Source of the DNA: CAVQBP01 sp964448105
GTDB lineage: Bacteria > Bacteroidota > Ignavibacteria > Ignavibacteriales > Ignavibacteriaceae
DNA length: 54,087 nt
Assembly (NCBI GenBank): GCA_964448105.1
Contig: CAYUVK010000023.1
Span: 1-54,087 of the forward strand
Direction: 5' to 3'
Positions within the stretch are counted from its first letter, which is position 1, and the number at the start of each line of letters is the position of its first letter. Below, one piece after another: positions 45,101-53,529 of the stretch. Made by a program: the position numbers and the translations under genes. The notes beneath the pieces were generated by a model. That model had not been told where the DNA came from. It worked only from the letters and a program-made list of their open reading frames with translations, and made no database searches.

Positions 45101-45601
45101 ATTAATTTCAGGATGATAGAGGAAATGAGTAACCAGACTGATCTTGTAAATGAAACCGATAATGTTTATGCTCCCCCGACATCAAATAGAAAAAGGTTAA
45201 TTACAAATAATAATATTACTTCCGATTTTTCTTATCGCCCGGAGAGAAATATAGAAGTTGGTTTTAAGATTAAAGCCGGAAGAAGTGAAGATGATTATCC
45301 TGCAAATCCAACGATAATAGATATTAATTCACAGACTTTAAGATTTAATTTATCTTTCGCTGCACAAGGCAGGTTAAATATTGAAATTGAAAGGGATGAA
45401 CTTTCAGCAAATACTACAGAGAATGTTATTCCATTTGAGATTACAGAAGGTAATCAGATTGGTAAAAATTATTTTTTAAGCATAAATTTCGATTATAGAA
45501 TTTCAACTAATTTACAATCAACATTAAGCTATGATGGAAGAGCTTTGGCTGGGAGTCCTATTGTTCATACAGCTAGAGCAGAAGTAAGAGCTTATTTTTA
45601 A
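42137..45601 (+). CDS. Large outer-membrane or cell-surface barrel-like protein
   Basis: The 1154 residues start at TTG 42137, the only start that leaves a complete signal peptide (KLLIVLFLLVQSISLAQ). An N-terminal domain (about 25-140) is followed by TLVRGFTVGTNQDFSLNSGL, after which repeating amphipathic strands with Asp-Tyr/Phe patterns run to a C-terminal aromatic end (EVRAYF), the usual mark of an outer-membrane barrel. A calcium-like DLNNNGVADENEFEP loop lies near residue 845. The RGFTVGTNQDF pattern resembles that of large SprA-related surface proteins of Bacteroidota/Chlorobi, but I cannot assign it to the type IX secretion pore. It appears monocistronic and is followed by a GC-rich palindrome. 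Confidence 0.75.
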   Translation: MELKSKLLIVLFLLVQSISLAQIKFYSTIVTDTIPINFDNYYSLAHVSIVPNSEIIRLRNKILTSKDYLFSYETNSFRLSDSLAYSIFDTLYVTYKSYKIGLKKNYKNRSLVIKYNKESGDTVRVSTVEQEGISAESIFGSNIEKSGTLVRGFTVGTNQDFSLNSGLRLQLSGRLSDDIEVVAALTDENTPIQPEGNTERLDELDKVFIQIKHPNASGTFGDYQLQRKQGEFGVIDRKLQGLLGEFNFKNNNGYLAIASSRGKFTTNNFNGIDGVQGPYILSGINSERDIIVLAGTEKVYLDGIEMKRGEGNDYTIDYSNAQITFTPKRLITSYSRISVDFEYSDRNYSRNFFATGVQSKLLNDALGVQFQYMREGDNQDAPVDISLSEDDKKILAAAGDDRNKAVKSGISLATPDSLGIVRGLYVKVDTVINKDSITYYRYDPGNPSAIYNVSFSFVGDGAGDYNRESLGNFQFVGKGNGTYLPLVFLPLPQLKQLANIVVDLNPAKDITLNLEYAGSLWDQNRFSSIDDGNNYGYARNIFLKINPQKIDIGSLSLGKAGLSYKDRFVQNKFTSLDRINEVEFNRYYNITSSEENVDEELREINLNLIPIELLNINAMGGFLKRGNDFNSDRFNNTLNFSNNKNFQVNYNYDYVQSRNLSLRSSWLRQSGSGFYKLWKLKPGVEFLAENKRDKLSPKDSLLSSSLKYYEIDPFLDLVDLGGINLSAKYSLREDYLPINGIMFDESKSIAQFYQLSYNGIKQVNSTLDFTYRIKKYKEAFKEQGLLNNETILIRSQTKLNLWEPAKGNLYYEVSTQKSAKLEKVFVKVQQGTGNFKYLGDLNNNGVADENEFEPTIYDGDYIEVTVPTDKLYPVINLKTSTKWRFEFAKMFDKSSTAWKILSPLSTETLWRIEENSTEQDYSKIYLLHLSYFQNEDKTISGSNFIQQDAFFFENDPDFSLRFRYSQMKSLNQFSGGVERAFNRERSLRINFRMIEEMSNQTDLVNETDNVYAPPTSNRKRLITNNNITSDFSYRPERNIEVGFKIKAGRSEDDYPANPTIIDINSQTLRFNLSFAAQGRLNIEIERDELSANTTENVIPFEITEGNQIGKNYFLSINFDYRISTNLQSTLSYDGRALAGSPIVHTARAEVRAYF

Positions 45602-45617
45602 GTCCAAGTGTAAGCCT

Positions 45618-45645
45618 GCCAGGCGAAGCTTCGGCGAAGCCTGGC
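45618..45645. repeat. GC-rich palindromic element
   Basis: A perfect 7-bp stem GCCAGGC/GCCTGGC encloses a 14-nt loop that contains GAAGCTTC. GGCGAAGC occurs twice, 11 bp apart. The GC content stands out sharply from its surroundings. It lies 16 nt after the surface-protein stop and 29 nt before the NUDIX gene, so it could end transcription, but its form is that of a dispersed palindromic repeat. Confidence 0.6.
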
Positions 45646-45674
45646 TCGAGTTCAAGAAGAATGAAAAGTTTAAA

Positions 45675-46136
45675 ATGAAAATAATATCCAAAATGATAGA
45701 AGCACATATTTTTAGAGAAGTTGATAATGCTCTAGAATTCTTGCTTTTGAAAAGGTCGGATAGGGTAATTTATCCTGGTTTATGGCAGATGGTAAACGGG
45801 AAAATAAAGAAGGGTGAAAAAGCTTATCAAACCGCTCTAAGAGAAATACAAGAAGAAACAGGTATAATACCTGAAAAGCTTTGGGTCGTACCAAAAGTTG
45901 ATTCTTTTTATTCACATGAAAATGATAATATGATGCTATTGCCGGTCTTTGCCGCTAAATTTAAAACATCATCTAATGTTGTAATTAGCGAGGAGCATTG
46001 TGAATTTAAATGGGTAAATCCGATAGAAACCAAAAAGATGCTTGCATGGGAAGGACAAAGGCAATCTGTCGATTTAATTTTTAATTACTTTAAGGAAGAG
46101 ATTAACTTTCTTAATTTGGTAGAAATTAAATTCTAA
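45675..46136 (+). CDS. NUDIX hydrolase
   Basis: The 153 residues contain a full NUDIX box, G-x5-E-x7-R-E-x-x-E-E-x-G, in GKIKKGEKAYQTALREIQEE (about residues 40-60) followed by TGI. The flanks (LLLKRSDRVIYPGLWQMVNG) recall NudB/dihydroneopterin-triphosphate-type and MutT-type enzymes, which remove pyrophosphate from nucleotide-like substrates. Substrate not determinable. It converges on nfnB with 17 nt between them. Confidence 0.9.
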   Translation: MKIISKMIEAHIFREVDNALEFLLLKRSDRVIYPGLWQMVNGKIKKGEKAYQTALREIQEETGIIPEKLWVVPKVDSFYSHENDNMMLLPVFAAKFKTSSNVVISEEHCEFKWVNPIETKKMLAWEGQRQSVDLIFNYFKEEINFLNLVEIKF

Positions 46137-46153
46137 AATACGATCCTAACAAA

Positions 46154-47578
46154 TTAATTTGCTGATAATTTTAGGTATTCATCAATAGCTTTTGCGGCTT
46201 TCCGGCCCGCACCCATTGCAAGGATAACTGTGGCACCGCCTGTCACGATATCACCACCCGCAAAAACTCCTTCTTTTGACGTTTTCATAGTTGCTTCATC
46301 AACAATGATATTTCCCCACTTGTTGAATTGCAAATCCGGAGTTGTTTTTTGAATAATCGGGTTAGAGCCGTTGCCAATAGCAATCACCGCCATATCAACA
46401 TTAATGGTATATTCTGATCCGGGAATAGGAACCGGGCGTCTTCTTCCGGATGCATCAGGTTCACCGAGTTCCATTTTTTGTAATTCCACTTGATTCAGCC
46501 ACCCGTCTTTATCACCGATAAATTTTAATGGATTTGATAGAAACTTAAATTCAATTCCTTCCTGTTTCGCATGATGGACTTCTTCTTTTCTTGCAGGCAT
46601 TTCAACTTCAGATCTTCTATAAATAATATAAGCATTTTTTGCACCCAGACGTTTAGAAGTTCTAACTGCATCCATTGCAGTATTTCCACCACCAAATACT
46701 GAAACATTTTTATCTTTACAATTAAAAACCGGTGTATCGAATTCTGGGAATTTATATGCCTTCATTAAATTTACTCTTGTTAAAAATTCATTTGATGAAT
46801 AAACACCGTTAAGATTTTCTCCTTCAATATTTAAGAAATAAGGCAGTCCTGCTCCAACAGCAATAAATGCAGCATCATAACCATTTTGAAGTAATTCATC
46901 AAGTGTGTCGGTAAATCCAATTACCGCGTTGGTTTTAAATTCTACTCCCATTTCTTTCAAAGAGTTGATTTCTATCTTAACAATTTCTTTAGGTAAACGA
47001 AATTCGGGGATGCCGTATATTAAAACTCCGCCAAGCTCATGGAGGGCTTCAAAAACAGTAACATCATGACCCATTTGAATTAAATCTGCAGCACAGCTTA
47101 AACCGGCTGGACCACTTCCTATAATTGCAACTTTGCGACCGGTTTTCGGTTTTAATTCCGGTTTTTGCAAACCTACTTTTTCTCTTTCATAATCTGCAAC
47201 AAATCTTTCCAATCTTCCGATGGCAACAGGTTCATTTTTCTTTCCCACGACACATTTAACTTCACATTGCTCTTCCTGCGGGCAAACTCTTCCGCAGATT
47301 GCAGGTAGCATATTATCTTCTTTAATTTTTGCTGCGGCTTCAACATATTTACCTTCGGAAACCAAAGAAATAAATTCACCAATTTTTACACCTACCGGAC
47401 ATCCTTCAACACAAATCGGCTTTGGACATTGAATGCATCTTTGTGCTTCAAGCAATGCTAATTCTTCCGTAAGTCCCAGGTTTACTTCATCAAAATTTTT
47501 TCTTCGTAAAAGTCCATCCTGCTCTGGCATAGCTTGCCTTTGTATTTTCATTCTTTCTTTATTAGATAATTTTTCCAT
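46154..47578 (-). CDS. nfnB: NfnB, large subunit of NADH-dependent ferredoxin:NADP+ oxidoreductase (GltD-like)
   Basis: Start taken at ATG 47578 (474 residues), since AGGA is then eight bases away. A TTG two codons upstream is less likely. The N-terminal helical domain binds two [4Fe-4S] clusters (CIQCPKPICVEGCP and ICGRVCPQEEQCEVKC). Two dinucleotide-binding domains follow (GSGPAGLSCAADL and VFGGGNTAMDAVRTSKRLG), and the C-terminus has VFAGGDIVTGGATVI. Such proteins are often labelled glutamate synthase small subunit, but no gltB is present and the preceding gene is a PyrK-like flavoprotein. This pair is the hallmark of NfnAB, which bifurcates electrons between NADPH, NAD+ and ferredoxin in the cytoplasm. 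The two genes are separated by 17 nt. Confidence 0.88.
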   Translation of the reverse strand: MEKLSNKERMKIQRQAMPEQDGLLRRKNFDEVNLGLTEELALLEAQRCIQCPKPICVEGCPVGVKIGEFISLVSEGKYVEAAAKIKEDNMLPAICGRVCPQEEQCEVKCVVGKKNEPVAIGRLERFVADYEREKVGLQKPELKPKTGRKVAIIGSGPAGLSCAADLIQMGHDVTVFEALHELGGVLIYGIPEFRLPKEIVKIEINSLKEMGVEFKTNAVIGFTDTLDELLQNGYDAAFIAVGAGLPYFLNIEGENLNGVYSSNEFLTRVNLMKAYKFPEFDTPVFNCKDKNVSVFGGGNTAMDAVRTSKRLGAKNAYIIYRRSEVEMPARKEEVHHAKQEGIEFKFLSNPLKFIGDKDGWLNQVELQKMELGEPDASGRRRPVPIPGSEYTINVDMAVIAIGNGSNPIIQKTTPDLQFNKWGNIIVDEATMKTSKEGVFAGGDIVTGGATVILAMGAGRKAAKAIDEYLKLSAN

Positions 47579-47595
47579 AACCAAAGTCCTATATA

Positions 47596-48459
47596 TTATA
47601 GTGCATTTTGCTTTAAGCCATTTTGAAACATTGAATCAATATTGCAAAAATGATCGAGTGCTTCTTTTTCGAAAACATTATATGTTCTGTTTCTTCTTGC
47701 GAGGGTATCAAAATCTACTTTGTGAGCATCGAATTCAGGGCCATCGACACAAACAAAGACTGTCTTGTTATCAACAGTTGCCCGGCATCCGCCGCACATT
47801 CCGGTTCCGTCTACCATAATAGGGTTTAAACTTACGACTGTTTTTATTCTATGCGGTCTAGTTACTTCTGCAACAGCCTTCATCATTGGGATTGGACCTA
47901 TCGCAAGAACAAAATCTATTTTTCTTTTTACATCAATTAATTCTTTTAATTTTTGAGTTACAAATCCATGAAAACCATAGCTTCCGTCATCAGTAGTTGG
48001 AAAAACCTCGTCGCAAACTTTTTTCATTTCATCTTCAAGGATTACGAATTCCTTTGATCTTCCGCCGATAATTGAAATAGTATGATTTCCTGCTTGTTTT
48101 AGTGCTACTGCAGTAGGATATGCAATTGCAGTTCCGACTCCACCACCAATTGATACTGCGGTTCCAAAATGTTCTATATGAGAAGGTTTTCCGAGAGGAC
48201 CAACTACATCATGAATAAAATCCCCCGAGTTAAGCCCATTTAATTCTTTAGTGGTTTTACCGATTCCCTGTACAATTATTGTGATGGTACCTTCTTCTAT
48301 ATTAGAGTCAGCAATTGTTAAAGGTATTCTTTCACCATGATCATTGACTCTTATAATTACAAACTGACCGGCTTTTCTTTTCTTAGAAATTTTTGGTGCT
48401 TCAATTATAAATTTTTTTATACTTGGTGCAAGAAATTCTGCTGAGATTATCTTATACAT
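47596..48459 (-). CDS. nfnA: NfnA, small subunit (PyrK-like FAD/[2Fe-2S] protein)
   Basis: The 287 residues have a ferredoxin-reductase-like FAD domain (about 1-95, GERIPLTIADSNIEEG), an NAD(H)-binding domain (GGGVGTAIAYPTAVALKQAG) and a C-terminal [2Fe-2S] segment, VDGTGMCGGCRATVDNKTVF then CVDGPEFDAHKVDF. In known Nfn small subunits an Asp together with Cys residues ligates this cluster, and an Asp precedes the first Cys here. The gene is first in nfnAB. Its upstream 370 bp hold the promoter, unassigned. Confidence 0.88.
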   Translation of the reverse strand: MYKIISAEFLAPSIKKFIIEAPKISKKRKAGQFVIIRVNDHGERIPLTIADSNIEEGTITIIVQGIGKTTKELNGLNSGDFIHDVVGPLGKPSHIEHFGTAVSIGGGVGTAIAYPTAVALKQAGNHTISIIGGRSKEFVILEDEMKKVCDEVFPTTDDGSYGFHGFVTQKLKELIDVKRKIDFVLAIGPIPMMKAVAEVTRPHRIKTVVSLNPIMVDGTGMCGGCRATVDNKTVFVCVDGPEFDAHKVDFDTLARRNRTYNVFEKEALDHFCNIDSMFQNGLKQNAL

Positions 48460-48832
48460 TTTAAAGATATTTTAGTTTGATGGATAAAAATTCAAATCGC
48501 AAGACTCAATCAAAAAGAAAGCCAAAAAAAATAATTCCGTAAACTCTTATAAATAATAAACATAGAGATGATTTGTATCAGAAATGCAATAATTCTCTTT
48601 AAATATTTTCAATTTTGGGAAAATTTAAAAATTATTTTACTGAATGTTTAATTTTATAATTTCGTTATAATGGTAATTACTATGATTCTTATTATTAAAA
48701 GTCGTAAAAAAGCGTATAAATCATTTAATTTGATATGTCTATTTGTTAAGGGTTGAGCTTCCTAGTATTTAATCATCGATCGGTAAATAATTAATTAGAA
48801 TTTCAGGTTTCTAAAATTAAAAGGAGTTTATT
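48460..48832. other. Divergent intergenic region
   Basis: There are 373 AT-rich bases between nfnA and the small cysteine protein gene. A 20-codon basic ORF (ATG 48480) occurs but has no supporting signal. Otherwise there are no repeats or hairpins of note. Confidence 0.4.
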
Positions 48833-49060
48833 ATGACTGTTTGTGAATGTTTAGAAACTTGTCTTTTTTTCAATGATAAAATGCAAAGCATGCCCGTCAT
48901 GTCGGATTTGTATAAAAGAAATTATTGCAAAGGGGATTTTGAAAATTGTGCCCGCCATATGGTTTTTAAAGCCTTAGGTAAACCAGCAGTACCTATTGAA
49001 TTATTTCCGAATCAACAAGAAAAAGCAAGAGCAATTATCGGCCGGGGTTCAATTAAATAG
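48833..49060 (+). CDS. Small cysteine-rich protein, conserved type
   Basis: The 75 residues follow a strong AAAGGAG ribosome binding site. Five cysteines (4, 6, 10, 32, 39) are arranged as CECLETC and CKGDFENC around a helical LFFNDKMQSMP segment. The C-terminal half (FKALGKPAVPIELFPNQQEK) has no cysteines. I recall proteins of this pattern in anaerobic and metal-reducing bacteria, without a known function. The spacing suits a zinc site or an iron-sulfur cluster. No neighbour explains it. Confidence 0.8.
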   Translation: MTVCECLETCLFFNDKMQSMPVMSDLYKRNYCKGDFENCARHMVFKALGKPAVPIELFPNQQEKARAIIGRGSIK

Positions 49061-49131
49061 TGTAATTTTCCAGAGAGATTAATTATCTATTTATTAGAGA
49101 GTTTTCTTTAATAAAATATCAGTCTTTGTTT

Positions 49132-49776
49132 TTAAGGGGATAACCTTGCAATCTTCCAATCATTATCATTTTTGATATAAGCAATTCTATCATGCAGGCG
49201 ATTTTGTCTTCCTTGCCAGAATTCAAATTTAAACGGGATTAATTTATATCCGCCCCAAAAAGGTGGAAGAGGGGCTTTCTCTTTATATTTTTTCTTCATT
49301 TCTTCAAACTTATCTTCAAGAAATTTTCTATTTGGAATTATACTGCTTTGTTTTGAAGCCCATGCACCAATCTGACTTTCATATGGTCTTGTAGCAAAAT
49401 ATTTTGCTGATTCTTCTTCTGTTATTTTTGATACTATCCCTGAAATTCTTATTTGTCTTCCCAATTCCCTCCAAAAAAATAAAAGTGCAGCATTTGGATT
49501 TACTGAAAAATCATGGGCTTTTTTACTTCCATAATTTGTATAAAATATGAATTCTCCGCTTCTAACTTCTTTTAAAAGAACGACTCTTGCCGAAGGAAAA
49601 TTGTTTTCATCCGAAGTAGCAAGAATCATTGCGTTCGGTTCAATAATTTCCGATTTAAGAACATCATCCATCCATAAAGAAAATTGTATAAAAGGATCTT
49701 TATCTACATTCGATTTATTTAATTCATTTTTTAAATATTTTCCCCTCAGGTTTGCCAATTTTTTATTGTCTACCAT
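49132..49776 (-). CDS. pdxH: Pyridoxamine 5'-phosphate oxidase
   Basis: The 214-residue FMN enzyme oxidises pyridoxine or pyridoxamine phosphate to pyridoxal phosphate using oxygen. Family marks are NAMILATSDENNFPSARVVL, FYTNYGSKKAHDF (FMN phosphate site), ISGIVSKITEEESAKYFATR, IGAWASKQSS and the C-terminal FEFWQGRQNRLHDRI, which contains the substrate-binding Arg-x-His. The length is typical and the C-terminal RLSP end is conserved. Its need for oxygen argues that the host meets oxygen at least part of the time. It is divergent from the 2-oxoglutarate dehydrogenase gene. Confidence 0.95.
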   Translation of the reverse strand: MVDNKKLANLRGKYLKNELNKSNVDKDPFIQFSLWMDDVLKSEIIEPNAMILATSDENNFPSARVVLLKEVRSGEFIFYTNYGSKKAHDFSVNPNAALLFFWRELGRQIRISGIVSKITEEESAKYFATRPYESQIGAWASKQSSIIPNRKFLEDKFEEMKKKYKEKAPLPPFWGGYKLIPFKFEFWQGRQNRLHDRIAYIKNDNDWKIARLSP

Positions 49777-49902
49777 TATTGATTTATTTTAGTTAATATG
49801 TTGATGTACTCAATACTATTTTAATTATGATTTCTTTATTTTATTCATGTGTAATTGAATCTTAATTTTAACGCAATTAATAATAAATATAATAGAATTA
49901 AA

Positions 49903-52900
49903 ATGACAGAGTTAACAAAGGAGCAAAAGGAAGAACTTGAAAAATTTGGGGCAAATACTTGGTTCGTGGAATATCTTTATAAACAATACCAGGAAAATCC
50001 TACGGCCGTTCCCGAACAATGGAAAAGTTTTTTCGGCGATGTAGATAGTAATAAAAATGGAAACGGGAAAAAGAATTACAAAGATGCGTCGATAATAACT
50101 TCTTCAACAAATCATATGGAATTTCCCCAGCCGGGCGAAAATGATGAAACACAAATAATTGCTGGAAGTTCTGCCAGAATTCTGGAAAATATGACTTCAA
50201 GTCTTTCAGTACCTGTTGCTACATCTCAAAGATCAATCCCCGTTAAGTTATTAGAAGAAAACAGGATGATTATAAACCGTTACATGTTAAAGAGACAAAG
50301 CGGTAAAATCTCTTTTACACATATAATTTGCTGGGCAATCATAAAAGCAATTCCTAAAGTTCCTGTACTTAATAATGCTTTCTCAATAATCGATGGGAAA
50401 CCGGCAATCATAAAAAGGAAATCCATTAATCTTGGTTTAGCAATTGATATTGAGAAGAAAGATGGTTCACATTCTTTAATTGTTCCCAACATAAAAATTG
50501 TAGATAAAATGAAATTTACTGAATTTGTAGAAACATATGAAGATTTAGTAAAGCGTTCAAGACAAGGACAAATAGATCCCAAAGAGTTTTTAGGAACAAC
50601 AATAACTCTAACAAATCCAGGAACTCTTGGGACGGTTACATCCGTACCAAGATTAATGGTAGGGCAGGGAACAATAATAGCTACAGGTTCAATTCAATAT
50701 CCTGCTGAATATATGGCTATGTCTCCTGCAACAATCTCTAAACTAGGTGTCAGTAAAGTAATGAATATCACCAGTACCTATGATCATCGAATAATACAAG
50801 GAGCAGAATCCGGGTTATTTCTAAAAGAAGTCAATGATCTTCTTCTAGGCAATAATGATTTCTATGAAGGCATATTCAGTTCATTAAAAATTCCCAACCA
50901 GCCTTTAACCTGGAAAACAGATTATCAGCCGGGAGCATTTAGTCAATCGTCAAACACAGAAGAAATAGAGAAACAAGCAAGGGTTCTGCAGCTAATTAAT
51001 ATGTACCGTGTACGCGGTCATTTGATCGCAAATCTTGATCCATTAGGTGAACAATGCGTTTATCATGATGAGTTGGATCCGACAACCTATAAATTAACTT
51101 TCTGGGATTACGATAGGGAATTTATAACCGGTGGTTTAGTTGAAGGCCAGACTGCAACTTTAAGAGAAATACTGGATATCCTTCAAAAAACTTATTGTGA
51201 AAATATCGGTATTGAATACATGCATATTCAAAATCCCGAAGAAAAAAAATGGCTTCAAAGAAAAATGGAACCTGTAAAAAATAATCCGAATTTTTCGCAT
51301 GAATTGAAAAAGAATATATTAAACGAATTAATCACTGCGGAAACTTTTGAACATTTTATACATAACAGGTTTATCGGGCATAAAAGATTTTCGCTTGAAG
51401 GTTCCGAGACATTAATTCCGGTATTGGATTTCCTTTTAAATTTAGCTGCTGATCAAAATATAAAAGAGGCAGTGCTCGGTATGGCGCATCGAGGCAGGTT
51501 AAATGTTCTAGCAAATATTATAGGTAAAAGTTATGATTCAATATTTTCTGAATTTGAAGATATTGTTGATCCGGAATCAATCCAAGGTTCAGGCGATGTG
51601 AAATATCATTTAGGAGCTGCCGGAGAATTTAAAACCAGGAACGGAAAATCTGTTATAGTTTCGGTTGTATCAAACCCCAGCCACCTGGAATGGGTTAACC
51701 CTGTTGTTGAGGGAATTACGAGAGCCAAACAAACAAGGCTAGGTGATAATAAAAGTCATAGAAAAATCATGTCGGTTTTAATTCATGGTGATGCAGCATT
51801 TTCCGGACAGGGAATAGTTGCAGAAACTTTAAACCTTTCACAATTAAGCGGCTATAGAACCGGGGGAACAGTTCACATAATAATTAATAATCAGATTGGT
51901 TTTACTACTGGACCGGAAGATGCAAGATCGTCGGTTTATGCAACTGATGTAGCGAAAATGATCCAGTCACCCATATTTCATGTTAATGGAGATGACCCTG
52001 AAGCCGCACTCCTGGTAACCAAGTTAGCTTTGGAATTTAAACAGGAATTTAATAAAGATGTAGTAATTGATTTATTTGGATATAGAAGACATGGTCATAA
52101 TGAAGGTGATGAACCGGGATTTACCCAGCCGCTCCTTTATGAAAAAATTAAAAATCAACCTTCTGTAAGAAAAATATATGCTGATACACTGTTAAAAAAT
52201 AAAGAACTTAGCTCTGAAGAAATTGGAGAAATGCAAAACAATGTTACTGATACCTTAAGTCAAGCTTTTGATAGAATAAAGAAGAAAGCAACTTCGTTTA
52301 ATACAGATATTCCATTAGCAGTTTCAAAGGAAAAGATTGAATCTGCAATCCCTGTTAAAGATACAAACATAAGTGAAGACGTTTTAAAAAAGGTTGTAGC
52401 CGGGATGACAAATATGCCGAAAGATTTTGCAATCCATCCTAAGCTTAAAAAATCTTTAGATTTAAGAAAAACTTTTATCAACGGAGAAATTGAAGCTGAT
52501 TGGGCTTTTGCAGAATCGATTGCATTTGGCAGTTTGCTTTATGAAGGAACTCCGGTTAGATTGAGCGGACAGGATAGTGTCCGGGGTACTTTTAGTCAGC
52601 GTCATTTAGCTTTAACTGACATTCAATCAGGTGAAGACTACATTGCATTAAATCATATGTTCCCGGATCAGGCTAAAATTGAACCTTTAGACAGCTTGCT
52701 TTCCGAAGCTGCAGTACTTGGTTTTGAATATGGTTACAGCACTGCAGATCCTTTAGCACTTGTTATTTGGGAGGCTCAATTTGGTGATTTTGCCAATTCT
52801 GCCCAGGTAATAATTGATAATTTTATAGTTGCATCTTTTGAAAAATGGCATATACCAAGTAGTGTTGTTATGCTGCTACCGCATGGTTATGAAGGGCAGG

Positions 52901-53523
52901 GTCCCGAACATTCGAGTGCAAGACTTGAGAGATTTCTAATCCTTTGTGCAGAAGATAATATGCAGGTTTGTAATCCCTCGACCCCAACTCAATATTTTCA
53001 TTTATTGCGACGACAAATTAAAAGGGTAGAAAGACGACCTTTAATAATAATGACGCCAAAAAGTCTCCTTCGTAATCCCGAAGCCAAATCACCTAAGGAT
53101 GATTTTTTAAAGGGAACTTTCCAGGAAGTAATTGATGACACTTTAAATAACAAGAAAAAAATTGAAAGGGTTATATTAACTAGCGGAAAAGTTTATTATG
53201 ATCTTAATAAATATAGAAGAACAAATAATCTGGATGATAAAGTTGCAATTGTGAGAATCGAGCAATACTATCCTTATAAGGAAGAAAAAGTTAAAGATAT
53301 ATTAAAAGGTTATTCAAATACAAAAAAAATTGTTTGGGTCCAGGAAGAACCAATGAATATGGGAGCCTGGAATTTTCTTATTCCAAGGCTGACTGCAGAT
53401 CTTTCCAAAGATCAAAAATTATTTTACGCCGGTAGACCGGAAAGTGCGAGTCCAGCTGTTGGCTCTGCTAAAATATCTTCGCAGCAGCAGAAGGATTTAG
53501 TTGAGCAGGCTTTTACAGTATAA
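49903..53523 (+). CDS. kgd: Fused E2o-E1o 2-oxoglutarate dehydrogenase (Kgd/OdhA type)
   Basis: The start is placed at ATG 49903 (1206 residues, MTELTKEQ). An in-frame TTG 48 nt upstream adds residues foreign to the family. The N-terminus has the E1 helix NTWFVEYLYKQYQENPTAVP. Residues about 90-320 are an E2 succinyltransferase catalytic domain with His295 in STYDHRIIQGAE, and no lipoyl domain. The rest is thiamine-diphosphate E1: VLGMAHRGRLNVLANI, HGDAAFSGQGIVAETLNLSQ, and NQIGFTTGPEDARSS. This is the arrangement known from mycobacterial and corynebacterial enzymes, where the E2 activity is in the same chain as E1 and the lipoyl arm comes from another E2. No E3 or sucB is adjacent. Confidence 0.93.
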   Translation: MTELTKEQKEELEKFGANTWFVEYLYKQYQENPTAVPEQWKSFFGDVDSNKNGNGKKNYKDASIITSSTNHMEFPQPGENDETQIIAGSSARILENMTSSLSVPVATSQRSIPVKLLEENRMIINRYMLKRQSGKISFTHIICWAIIKAIPKVPVLNNAFSIIDGKPAIIKRKSINLGLAIDIEKKDGSHSLIVPNIKIVDKMKFTEFVETYEDLVKRSRQGQIDPKEFLGTTITLTNPGTLGTVTSVPRLMVGQGTIIATGSIQYPAEYMAMSPATISKLGVSKVMNITSTYDHRIIQGAESGLFLKEVNDLLLGNNDFYEGIFSSLKIPNQPLTWKTDYQPGAFSQSSNTEEIEKQARVLQLINMYRVRGHLIANLDPLGEQCVYHDELDPTTYKLTFWDYDREFITGGLVEGQTATLREILDILQKTYCENIGIEYMHIQNPEEKKWLQRKMEPVKNNPNFSHELKKNILNELITAETFEHFIHNRFIGHKRFSLEGSETLIPVLDFLLNLAADQNIKEAVLGMAHRGRLNVLANIIGKSYDSIFSEFEDIVDPESIQGSGDVKYHLGAAGEFKTRNGKSVIVSVVSNPSHLEWVNPVVEGITRAKQTRLGDNKSHRKIMSVLIHGDAAFSGQGIVAETLNLSQLSGYRTGGTVHIIINNQIGFTTGPEDARSSVYATDVAKMIQSPIFHVNGDDPEAALLVTKLALEFKQEFNKDVVIDLFGYRRHGHNEGDEPGFTQPLLYEKIKNQPSVRKIYADTLLKNKELSSEEIGEMQNNVTDTLSQAFDRIKKKATSFNTDIPLAVSKEKIESAIPVKDTNISEDVLKKVVAGMTNMPKDFAIHPKLKKSLDLRKTFINGEIEADWAFAESIAFGSLLYEGTPVRLSGQDSVRGTFSQRHLALTDIQSGEDYIALNHMFPDQAKIEPLDSLLSEAAVLGFEYGYSTADPLALVIWEAQFGDFANSAQVIIDNFIVASFEKWHIPSSVVMLLPHGYEGQGPEHSSARLERFLILCAEDNMQVCNPSTPTQYFHLLRRQIKRVERRPLIIMTPKSLLRNPEAKSPKDDFLKGTFQEVIDDTLNNKKKIERVILTSGKVYYDLNKYRRTNNLDDKVAIVRIEQYYPYKEEKVKDILKGYSNTKKIVWVQEEPMNMGAWNFLIPRLTADLSKDQKLFYAGRPESASPAVGSAKISSQQQKDLVEQAFTV

Positions 53524-53529
53524 TTATTA

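Noticed and set aside
46154..47578. Annotation as glutamate synthase small subunit (gltD)
   Set aside because: No large glutamate synthase subunit is present and the adjacent PyrK-like gene matches NfnAB order.
49855..49902. Upstream TTG start of the 2-oxoglutarate dehydrogenase gene
   Set aside because: The added residues are Asn-rich and unlike the family. The ATG at 49903 gives the usual N-terminus.
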